Below are positions 25,220 through 34,575 of a stretch of DNA of 64,000 nucleotides, in pieces. Made by a program: the position numbers and the translations under genes. The DNA is from Chamaea fasciata. Its lineage: Eukaryota > Chordata > Aves > Passeriformes > Sylviidae. The stretch covers positions 40,009,656-40,073,655 of the forward strand of contig JARCOQ010000007.1 of the NCBI GenBank assembly GCA_029207755.1, read 5' to 3'. Each line of letters begins with the position of its first letter. Position 1 is the stretch's first letter. The notes beneath the pieces were generated by a model that did no database searches, was not told the DNA's origin, and saw only the letters and a list, made by a program, of their open reading frames with translations.

Positions 25220-28200
25220 GTGAGTGTTGGGGACTGCTGGCTGCAGGTGGCCCTGCAGGGCTGTTGTCTGCACTTGCCTGGGTTTCCCTCCTGCCCGTGC
25301 TTGGCTGTTGTAGTAGGGTGGTGAGCAGCGTTTTTTATAGGCTTCTCTTTGGTGCTGTGTGTGCGTGTTGGCAGCTGCTCCACTAGCTGCCTCTTCTCCC
25401 TGCCTGATTTTCTGTCCCTGCCTGGCAGTGGGAGCCTCAGTGTCCCAGACCTGACTGGTCCAGTGCAGCAATTGGCAGCCATCTGAACTCACACCCTGCA
25501 TGTGCAGTGGGGTCTGGTGCAACCAACATGTCCCTAGGTGGGGCATGCGCCCAGAGTAGAAGTCACACAACCTGTTACCTGTGTCAACAAACCCTTGGTG
25601 CTTCTGGTGTTGGTGTTGCCCCTCCAGCGGGGATGGGGTGTGTGGACAGGCGGTGTGGAGCAGTGACTCAGCCTGTGCTGCAGGTGCTGCTGGCTGGGAG
25701 CTGCCCCTGCCCCATTGCTTGGGGTGGGCCCTGGCTTCACCTTGAGTTTTCTGGGATGGGGACGGTGAGTAGTTCCTGCTTTGTACCACAGGCTGCCATG
25801 TCAGAACCAGACTGAAGGGACCAGGGAGATGCTTGGACAGTGTTTTCCTTATATTGTTGTCCCATGTGTTGGTTGTCCAGTCTTTGACTCTGTCTGAACT
25901 CGTGGTGACTGTTTACATCTCCTACTGCCTGCAGATGGAGCTGGGAACCCACCTTTTCAGAGGTCTTGCATTGGTGAGAGTGCTGGCTGCTCTTAGAAGG
26001 TCCAATAAACAGCCTTCTGAATAGAGCATTTGCTCTGGTTGAAGTTACCTCAGATGATGGCATATGAGGAGGGGGTGATGTGTGCTCTCTGGAAGCATGA
26101 GCAAGGAGGTGCTAGATGATGTGAAAAGCTGCCTGTGATGAGCTGTGAGCTGAAAGGACTAAGATAGAGTTCCAGGCAGCAAACTGCTCTCCAAATGGTA
26201 CTGACACTTGATTTAGCTCAACTTTTTGGCAGAAGCTCAGCAGTAGCCAGGCCCACCTGTGCAGAGCATCCCTGTTCTTTCCCCCCAGCTATTTGGGGTG
26301 GATTCCTGTGGGTAGAACTGGTATGATGTCATCCACCTGATCACCTTGCACAGGAGCTCTGTGCCCAAGAGAGGGTCCAGTCAGCTTGTGCAGCCTGGAG
26401 GTTGCCTGGGAGGGTCTGGGCAGTTCTGCAGTGGGAAGAGCTGAGGCTAGGATACTGTGGGAGGCCGTCATAAGGCCCTGAGGGATGCTAATGGCTTTCA
26501 TTCCTCTATGGGCAAAGCAGTCACAGATTTGCAGCTGAAGCCAAATTTTCTTCCAAGCCCTTGGCCTGGGTATTAATGCAGCAAATGGTCTGCAGTGTCT
26601 GCCTTGCTTCATGGGATGGGGAAGAAAGAGGGGGTAACTGTGGCTATGCTGTCTTCCCGGGTCCAGCTCCTTTCCTGGGGCATCTTGGGCGCCTCTGAGC
26701 TGACCCTGCAAGTGCTGTTCTTGTTTTTTGTGGGCATGGGTATGTGATGTCACTGGCATCTGTGTAACAGGGACAGGGCAGTTCTGCCCCACAGCAGATA
26801 CTGGAATTGCTGAGTTTCCTCTGAGCCAGCTGTTGAGGCACCATGTGGAGGAAAGATTAGAGAAAACCCTCTGACAACCCTTGCACAGCTACCTTCCATG
26901 CAGCTGGTTCTTCCCCTGCATGGCCTGTGAAGCTGAGGACTTGAAGACAGCAAATGGAGCTGCCTTTGGCAAGGCTTTGCAGCAAAAGCCTGAGGGAGCT
27001 GAAGCAGTAGCTGCTTATCCCATGAGTAGCCAAGAAGCTGCCCACGCATAGTTTTGCAAGGCAGCCTGCAGCTGCTTTCCTCTTGCAGGGCGCTGGAGCC
27101 CAGTAATGCCAGCGTGCCACTCTGTGGTGCCTGGGAGGACAGGCTGCTTGCCCTGAGCCTGGGCAAGGCAGCTCTCTCTGCTCTGCTGGGGGCACCAGCA
27201 TCTCCTGACATTGGGGTGTTTGTGCCTGGGGGCACACACAAAACCCACCCAGTGGGTGTTGGGTGCTGGCTTCTCTGCAGAGTGATGGACAGCCCCACTG
27301 GGAAAGCTGCTCTCCTCTTGGGCAGGTATAGACAGATGCTGCTGGGCTCCTCCACCACTGAATCCCACCTGGGGTGCTCCCTCTGGGACTGAGCCCTGCC
27401 CCTCGGGCAGATCACCTCAGTCTCTGAGGCTGCTGACTGAAGCTGTTCAGGTGGCATTCCCAGACCTTCTGCCCGCAGGGGTCCCCTGGAGGTGAACTGC
27501 TGGGATATGCTGTTGGGTGATATATCATCAGTGCCCCCTGTGCCTCTGAAGAGCGTCCTAACCCTCAGCACCAGGGCCATGGCACCATTTTGAACTGAAA
27601 TCAAGCAGAAGCATATGGGGAAAACCTGCTTTCTTGAAGAAGAGAACTTCTCTGCTCTGAGAATTTTTGAATTCCTCATGCCTGGAAGTGTTCAAGATCA
27701 GGCTGGACAGGGCTTTCAGCAACTGCTCTACTGGAAGGTGTCCCTGCCTGAGGCAGGGGGGTTGGAACTAAGTGCTCTTTAAGATCTCTTCCAAACCTTT
27801 CTATATTTCTATGAAGCTACAGAAGCTGTGGTCAAAAAGCAGAGCCGAGAATTCAAACTGCTTCTGTGTGTGTTGAGCCACCTTCCTTGGGCATCTGTTC
27901 ATCTGCCATCTAAAGGACACACACCTTTCCTGGGCCCTCTGTGGGGTGGAGGCAGGGTCGGAGACAGGTCATTTATTCTGTAATTCTAGTTGAATGGACC
28001 AACAGGGCATGGAAATGCCAGGCAGTTCCCAGGGCTGGTGCAGTTGCTGGTTGCTCTTCCAGTTGCTGTTATGCCCCAAGATGTACTTTTGAAGCCAAGT
28101 TTGGGGGTGTTTTTTGAACTTTGGAGCTGTGAGCACATGTTACCTCTGCATCCTCCTAGTAATCCTTGAACTAAAAGGTCAAGAAGCTGTCTTAGGGGTA

Positions 28201-30854
28201 CATGAGTAGCTGGTAAATGTGCAGAGGGGAATTGCATCTACCCTGATGCCCACCTCCTCTTAATTTCTGTCAGGAAACTTTGTAAGACCTGGCAGCGGTG
28301 TGTAGAGTTAGTGCCTTCCAGATTACTTCTGCTAACCTGTCACATCTAAGTTATGTGGGTGTTGTGTGAGCTGTCCATTTCTGACTGGACTTGGGGGTGT
28401 CAGTGCAGTTCCCATCCTAGTTCTCCCAAGTGTGGTACATTGGTGCCCCATAACACTGCCTTGGCAAAGGGATGGTGGCAGCCTGGCATTGTGGATGTCT
28501 GCATAGCTTGTGCTGGCTTTGCTTAATATTTTAGCACCAGCTAAAATAGAAACTTTGGTATAATGCTTGCAAAACAAGGTAGAAAAGATACAAACCCATT
28601 AGTGCTATAAAGCTCGGACATTGCCTTCTATAGCATGTTGTGTATTGGACGTGCAGCTTACTTAAGCTGCCCCTTTACCCTACCTTTGCTGAGTCCACAT
28701 TTCATCCAGTCCTTGTGCATCACACTGGGATATTTTGATTAATGAGTTTTGTACTTGGTGACTGTTAGCAGTGTGCACAGTCTACTGTGGATGATGGCAA
28801 CTGCAGGCTTCATTACCATTGGGCACTACTGGTGTGTCTACATGTGGGGTGATCTTGTGGGCACTGGGTATCAGTCAATAGCAATGAAGCAGTTCAGTCT
28901 GACACCTCAAATTTCAGAGACCCAGGCCAAATGTGGATGAAGGCACTGGGGACCTTTTCTTCTCTATTCATGTTACAAAGTATAACCTGACTTCACAGGG
29001 CTTTCCAGCACTGAGATTTTTCATGAAGGAGCTAGTTTGGGTTCTTGGATGTAGGCATGTCATAGGCCGTTTATACAGGCTATGCAGCATGTATCCATAA
29101 ATACTTTGATTATGGGTTTCTAATTCATAGGGCTTATTGGCCTGGCCTGTGTGGCTTGAATCAAAGAGCACAGAGAACTGAGTCATGGTGAACAGTGCAG
29201 GTACTGCTGTGTTCTGCCTCCTTACAGGGGGTGCAGGACTTGTCCCCACCTTACTGTGGTGGCCCTGTGACTCAGACAGTGCTGAAGCTGCAGCAGACAG
29301 TCCCAGGTATTGGAATGGGGCAGGCCCAGCTGGAGTGTCTTCCGGGTTTTTCTGCCTCTTGTCCTTGGCTCTGTGTGTGATGCTTTCAATGTCTGTGCTT
29401 ACAGAGCTGAGCCTGTAGATGTCTGTGTGACAAACTGCCTATGTTTCTGGGAGTGGACTCTATTCTCCATCTGTTCCCTCTCTCAGGGAAGGAGCAGCCC
29501 TGTGAAGGGTTGTCTGTCCCCTGCCAGCCATGGCCTCAGCTGTAGGTACAGGTCTCCTTCTCTGTGTTCCCACAAAGTGGAGATAGTGGCTGTAGCAGTG
29601 GCACACTTAGTTCCAGTGAGGATTGTCATGTTGCTGGTGGCCCATGACCAGGGGCTGCTGCATGTCCACCCCTACCTCCTGCCCCAACCCACACCTGCTG
29701 GCTCTGATCTGGGTTTCTCTGTCTTCTTGTAGCTGGATGAGGAAGAAGAGAGGAGGAAAAGGCGCCGGGAGAAAAACAAAGTAGCAGCAGCACGATGTCG
29801 TAACAAGAAGAAGGAGAGGACGGAGTTCCTGCAGCGGGTGGGTGCCCCAGTCTGTCCCAGGGCACAGCAGGGACCTCCCTCGAACAGTGCTCCAGCTGCA
29901 CGCAACACTGCCTCCTGAACTGCCCCTCTGCCACCCCTTGTTCCAGTGCCTTTATCTGGGAAAATACAGCCCCTGCTTTCATGAGGCTGTGAAGGTGGTG
30001 GCCATATATGTGCCCAGGCAGAGCTTACTCGTGGTACCAGGGCTGGAGGTTGGCTCTGGGCTTGCGCTGAGAGAGGAGTGATAACGTCTCTGCCTCAGTG
30101 CTGGAGCAGGAATGCCCATAAGAGTGTGGCACAGGACAGGGACTGGCAGTGTGCTGTCCCCTTGACTCAAGTCCCAAAGATTTTCCCACTCAGAGGCCAG
30201 ATGCCCACTCCACCTCTAACCCCAAGATAGAAAAACTGTCACGCCTCCTTGCTGTTTTTCTGCAAAGAGTGGTGAGACATAAGCAGATGACATAGCATGA
30301 GACAAGGAGTCATTTCACAAGGGCAGGCCTTTAGATATTGGCTGGGTGAAAACTTAAACATGGGTTTGTTCCCAGACATCTTACTAGGCCACAGAATGCA
30401 GCCAGGCAGAGGTTCTGCTGGGGTGTGGCAGAGACCTGCCCCAGGTGGTGGCTCTGTATTTCTGTGTGATGGCACTAAGTAGCAGAAGGCAGCAGGGCTG
30501 GGGATGAACTGCCTGGAGAGATGTGATGCCGTGGCAGGTCTTCAGTCTGCTGCCCTGCTGGAGGGGCTGAGGGATAGCACTGAGCAGAGGTGGCATGTTG
30601 GCCAAATTGTTTCTTGTATCTTGTCCTGCTAGATAAAGTCACATGCGGTTGTGTTCCTGTCCTGCTAGGAGTCTGAACGTCTAGAGCTCATGAATGCTGA
30701 GCTGAAGGCCCAGATAGAAGAGCTGAAACAGGAGAGGCAACAGCTCATCCTGATGCTGAACCGGCACCGTCCCACCTGCATCGTGCGGACAGACAGCATC
30801 AAGACGCCTGAGAGTGAAGCCAACCCACTGCTGGAGCAGCTAGAGAAGAAGTGA
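25019..30854 (+). CDS. JDP2: Jun dimerization protein 2 (bZIP transcription repressor)
   Basis: Join of exons 25019-25219, 29733-29837 and 30669-30854, giving 163 codons, the same length as human JDP2. All junctions are GT-AG and phase 0. JDP2 is a nuclear bZIP protein that dimerises with JUN, ATF2 and itself on TRE and CRE sites. It lacks a transactivation domain, recruits histone deacetylase and blocks histone acetylation, so it mostly represses AP-1 targets. The protein shows a Pro/Leu-rich N-terminus, the FLEVKLGKRPQPVKSE block, an NKVAAARCR basic motif (residues 82-90), leucines at 100, 107, 114, 121 and 128, and a Thr148-Pro149 site matching the known JNK site. Two ATGs start the frame; I took the first, as in other vertebrates. 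The gene lies upstream of its paralog BATF on the same strand. Identification is very secure. Confidence 0.97.
25220..29732 (+). other. JDP2: JDP2 intron 2
   Basis: 4.5 kb with a good donor and a pyrimidine-rich acceptor (TTCTTGTAG, 29724-29732). It holds a CR1 tail at 27676-27816 and three perfect TRE sites (25664, 29179, 29268). The long minus-strand frames in this interval (to 326 codons) have low-complexity translations, cross JDP2 exon DNA antisense, and are not supported as genes. Confidence 0.9.
27676..27816 (+). mobile_element. CR1 3'-end fragment
   Basis: Contains in order the CR1 blocks 'catgcctggaagtgttcaag', 'ggctggacagggctt', 'tggaaggtgtccctgcc', 'ggcaggggggttggaact' and the tail 'tttctatatttctatgaag'. 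It is one of the clearest CR1 matches in the window. Only the last 140 bases of the element are present, as expected for 5'-truncated insertion. Confidence 0.93.
29733..29837 (+). CDS. JDP2: JDP2 coding exon 2 (residues 68-102, basic region)
   Basis: A 105-nt phase-0 exon encoding an acidic LDEEEE start, the DNA-contacting basic region with the NxxAAxxCR signature (Asn82, Ala85, Ala86, Cys89, Arg90) and the first zipper leucine (Leu100). The donor is CGG|GTGGGT at 29838. Its length and phase equal the matching BATF exon at 49042-49146. Confidence 0.97.
29838..30668 (+). other. JDP2: JDP2 intron 3
   Basis: 831 bases. The acceptor is TCCTGCTAG, ending at 30668. One TRE (TGACTCA) lies at 30163-30169. 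Nothing else is recognised. Confidence 0.9.
30669..30854 (+). CDS. JDP2: JDP2 coding exon 3 (residues 103-163, zipper and C-terminus)
   Basis: Encodes the rest of the leucine zipper (Leu107, Leu114, Leu121, Leu128), then NRHRPTCIVRTDS and the Thr148-Pro149 phosphosite, ending LLEQLEKK with TGA at 30852-30854. Relative to the remembered human sequence there are only a few changes (Ala116, Ile146, Ala152). Confidence 0.97.
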   Translation, partial: ESERLELMNAELKAQIEELKQERQQLILMLNRHRPTCIVRTDSIKTPESEANPLLEQLEKK

Positions 30855-31735
30855 AGGTGGCACAGGGCCAGGAGGAGGAGACAGTGGCACAGGGTCTTCC
30901 AGGGTCTCTCATGTATGTACTGTATGAAGAACTCTGCGCCCAGGCCTGGTGCAGCCAGGACCCAGTGGGCTTCCTTGGGAACTATGGACCAAACATGGGA
31001 ACAAAGAAGATCAGGAACCTGCCAACCATGTACTCTGAGGCTGAACCTGGGAGCAGGGCTGGTGGTGCCAGTGAGGGTGACCTCCCTGTGATACCTCATC
31101 ACAGCCCTTCAGCCTGCTCTCAGCCCTGGGACACCCACAAAGCCACAGCGTGTCCTGCAAGGACCACGCAGCCCGTGGGTAGCAGGGGCTGCAGGCTGAG
31201 GAGTGGCAGCTGTGCAGTGCCCACCAGCACCCTGCCCAGAGGCTGCCACTGCTCCTGGTGCACGCTCCGGAGGGAAACGCAAACCCAAGAACCACAAACA
31301 CTTGATGCAGCCCCATCTGGTGGGCAGGCCTGTCAGGGCTCGGTGGCGCAGGCGCCCCCCACAAGCACACTCAGTATAATGTTTACAGCCCAGCTGTCCG
31401 TGTCGGCCGTGCTTTTGAATGCACATTTTTACACTTTTTTAAAGTATTTTTTACAAAGTTTTTATACAGTGATCTCTATATGGATTTATATAATCACTAG
31501 ATGTGATCCCATAGAAATGTATGTTATAATGGTCTGTTTGTTACAAACACATATGCCACAGTTATCTCCATTGTGTTACTTGTCCGGTAGCATCCAGCTC
31601 CTTTCCTGGCATGCTGGGAAGGGGGTCCTAGCTGCCCTCTGCAGTGGTGTCGCTACCCTCTCCATCCATGTATGTCCTTCATAATACTCAGTTCTGTATC
31701 TCTCAGTAAATGTTACCTTTGCGTATGCTGTCCTC
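30855..31735 (+). other. JDP2: JDP2 3' UTR (approximate end)
   Basis: Follows the stop codon. The last 350 bases are AT-rich with T runs and 'tttttacaaagtttttatac' type sequence, unlike the GC-richer first half. This suggests a conserved distal UTR. No AATAAA occurs before 32,320, so the end is placed after the AGTAAA at 31705. Confidence 0.6.
31705..31710 (+). terminator. JDP2: Variant poly(A) signal AGTAAA of JDP2
   Basis: AGTAAA is a known weaker variant of AATAAA. A GT-rich stretch (about 31721-31750) follows at the usual distance. Alternative canonical AATAAA signals occur further on (32320-32325 and near 32580) and could give longer transcripts. Confidence 0.45.
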
Positions 31736-33499
31736 CTGTAGCTTTGTTTGGGTCAGCACTGTGGCAGCATCTGCCAGGGCTGAACAGGGCAGGTGTGTTC
31801 CTGGCTGAGTGGTGCAGTGGAGCAGATCCCAGAGCTGGTTTTGGTGGTGGTGTTAGCAGCTGTGGGCCAGGAGAATTCACCCTAGAAAGCTGGGAATCTT
31901 GGAGGCCACTCTGACTATTGTCAAGCAAGAAGTAGCTCAATGCTGCACCAAAGAGGATAGGCAGGCATGGCTTGCCACTTGGAAAGGCAGAGGGAGATCT
32001 TAACTGGTCATCCATAGTGTCATCCTTAACTGGTCCTTTGTATTTCAGTCCCAAATACAGCATTTGAACTCATTTCAGGGGTGAGAAAGAGACAGGGGAG
32101 CTATCATGATGTCCTTGTGCTGGTGATCCCTTTATGTGCCTTTGTGCTTCCTTCTGCCCAGACTGTGGAGTTCATGGCTCAGATCTGACCCATTCCTCAG
32201 CTACTGTCAGGAGCCAATCTTCATTCTTTCAAAAATGTGATAACTCTGCTGAAAGATGCAGAGCATGTGCTGGGCCTCCATATCTTTTCTCTTATTTCCC
32301 TCTGCAAAGTGTGCATGGTAATAAATTTCCTCTTTGGTGGTCAGCAGGAGCTCCCTATGGATACCAGATGATCTAGGCATCTTGTCCACAGGCATCTTGT
32401 ACTTTTTGCTCACCTGGAGAACCTGTGTGCTCATCTCTACTCAGGAGGCCTCTCCCTCACCTGCTGAGCAGCTTCCAGCAGCACGGGCAGTGCTGTGAGT
32501 GCAGGCAATGGTCTTTCTCTGGCAAATAGCCACATTACAGTAAAAAATTTCTTCTATGAAAACAGCTGGCTTGGAAGAGAAATAAAAGGTGCCCTTTGAA
32601 ACCCAGCATGATAGAAGCAGCTACTTTTGCTAGCTAGCAGAAGAGAGATGTATCTACATCAGTTTAATGCTCAGCTATTCCAGCCAAGGCTTGGACAGGA
32701 GCTGAATCCTAGCAATGCCCAGGGGTTGGAATGAGATTATCTACAAGGTCCTTCCTAACCCAATCCACTCCCTGATTCTGTCACTCAAACAGCCTTCTGC
32801 TGTATTCCAGTCAGTACCAAGGCATTTGGCACTCAAAGTTTAGGGGATTTCTTTTTCAGGTGACTTGGTTGGGCTGTAACACAATAAAGTTAAAGCAGAG
32901 GGTTTGGGCCTCTTCTTCTTTATGCCACAGCCTGTGACTGTTAAATGGAAAAGGTTCCATCTCTGTGCAGTGTGCTATACTGCAAATCCCTCCTCGTTCC
33001 TGTAGGAAACAGGCTAATGATGTTCTTGACTCGGGTAGCATTTGCCCTCTCAAAACTCGGCTCCCACCTTCTAAGAATTAAAAATTTTGCTACAGGACGG
33101 ATAGTTCACTGGGCAGGCTTGTGCATTACAGTGACATCTCCTGGGTGTGGGCAGGAGCAGAGGGCACAGGCTGGGCACAGCCTGTGTTGCTGCATGCCAG
33201 AACATGCTCCCAAACCTAAAATGCAATGTTTCTACCTGTGGCAGCACCCTTGCACTTGGATCCACTTCATGCATAGACAGGTAGTGTGGGCTTGCTTGGA
33301 AATGTCAACTGATGCTTCTCAAAGGCCAGGAAGCCACCTCCTGGCCATACCGCACCGCCCCATCCTGTGTTTGGTGCAATGTGGGCCACTACTGGAGCAG
33401 AGCTGAAGGGATCTCATACTTCTGGGACAGGGCTTGGTGCCGGTGGTGCTGGAGCGGTAGCCTGGTAGGTGTGGGCTGTTGCCAGCCCCACGTCCCCAC
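31736..33499. other. JDP2-to-CpG-island intergenic stretch
   Basis: No coding region recognised. It holds a degenerate CR1 tail (32672-32782) and AATAAA hexamers at 32320-32325, near 32580 and 32883-32888 that could serve extended JDP2 transcripts. Confidence 0.5.
32672..32782 (+). mobile_element. Degenerate CR1 3'-tail fragment
   Basis: 'ggggttggaatgagattatc' and 'aaggtccttcctaacccaatccactccctgattctgt' follow the CR1 terminal consensus with several differences. The left limit is uncertain. Confidence 0.7.
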
Positions 33500-34135
33500 T
33501 CCAGCCTGCCGTCGGGCTGCATCCCTCATCCTGGTGGGCGCGTACACACACGTGCACATGGATCCCTCCCGTGGATGGCTGTAGCTGGTTGTAGAGCCGC
33601 GGTTGCTGGTCCCGGGCGCAGGAGCCCTGAGCACGGCAGTCGCTGCTGGCACACGGCTCTAGTCTCGCTCTCTGGCAGCTCCAGCCTGAGGGCTCTCCCG
33701 TGCTCACCCAAACCCGCATACGAGGCGTCTGGAGACAGGCGCGCAGGAGCCCGTCGGCGGGCGGGATGCGGCCGTGCCCGGGCACCGGGCAGGTGCGGCC
33801 GCTGCCTCTCCCTGAGCCCCCCGTGCCGGCCGCTCTCGTGGCCTCGCTCCTCACACCGCCCGCGGCCGCTGCCGCCCCCGACCCCGCCGCTCCCCGGGTC
33901 GGCAGAGCCGCCGTGCGCTCGGCGGGGCGGGCGGGGGCGGCGGGAGCCGGGGTCGCCGGCAGGAGGCGCCGCGGGAGCGGCCGGGCCGGGCCGTGCGGCC
34001 GGACGGGGCCGGCGCCGCTCCCGCTCGGTCACGGGCCGGTGCGGGGCCCGGAGCGCCCGCCCTGCCCCGCGGCTCGGGAGTGCCCCGAGCACTGACCGCC
34101 CCCGGCCCGGCGGGCAGCGCTCAGAGCGGGCCCGG
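33500..34135. promoter_or_regulatory. Orphan CpG island between JDP2 and BATF
   Basis: About 640 bases with extremely dense CpG and GC content, sharply bounded at the right by a CR1 insertion. No TATA box and no recognisable protein are present. It is 1.8 kb past the JDP2 3' end and 13 kb upstream of BATF. It could be an alternative BATF promoter, the promoter of an unannotated non-coding RNA on either strand, or a regulatory island inside an extended JDP2 unit. A good donor for a minus-strand transcript (GG|GTGAGC, read from 33707 to 33702) lies inside it. The long frames on both strands are rich in Pro, Arg, Ala and Gly and are composition artefacts. Confidence 0.7.
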
Positions 34136-34140
34136 AGCTA

Positions 34141-34575
34141 CGGGCAGGGGGCTGGAGCACCTCTCCTATGAGAAAAGGCAGCGAGAGCTGGGGCTGTTCA
34201 GGCGGGAGAAGAAGAGGCTCTGGGGAGACCTCAGAGCATCTTTCCAGTACCTAAACGTCTCTTAAGGATGCTCTAAAGGGTAAGCTGGAGAGGGACATTT
34301 TACCAGGGCTTGCGGGGGTAAGACAAGGAGCAACAGTTTTAAACCGATAGAGGATTTGGATTGTATATAAGAACCTTTTAAAATTACGGGGGGGCTGAGG
34401 CACTGGAACAGGTCCATGGAAGTGATGAATGCCCCATCCCTGGAAGTCTTCATGGCCGGGTTGGATAGGGCTCTGAGCCACCCTATCCAGTGGAAGGAGT
34501 CCGTGCCTGTGGCAGGGGGCTGAAACTAGATCACCTTTCAATACTCCGTTCAATTCAAACCTGTCATTCTATGGT
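34141..34575 (+). mobile_element. CR1-type LINE 3' portion
   Basis: Follows the CR1 consensus over about 430 bases: 'ggctggagcacctctcctatgag', 'agagctggggctgttcagg', 'tggagagggacatttta', 'aaggagcaacag', 'gaggcactggaacagg', 'gatgaatgccccatccctggaag', 'ggttggatagggctctgagc' and the 'cattctatggttc' tail. All reading frames are broken. It begins directly at the edge of the CpG island. Confidence 0.93.

Noticed and set aside
24809..25789. 326-codon minus-strand open frame antisense to JDP2 coding exon 1
   Set aside because: It runs antisense through a certain exon and both flanking introns, and its translation is Gln/His/Pro-rich without any family. Low TCA/TTA/CTA content in this G/T-rich sense strand explains the lack of stops.
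26750..27679. 309-codon minus-strand open frame in JDP2 intron 2
   Set aside because: Low-complexity Ser/Leu/Gln-rich product, no start context, splice or poly(A) signals, and the same strand-composition explanation.
33479..34171. 230-codon + strand and 188-codon minus-strand frames in the orphan CpG island
   Set aside because: Composition artefacts of very high GC content; no conserved domain visible.
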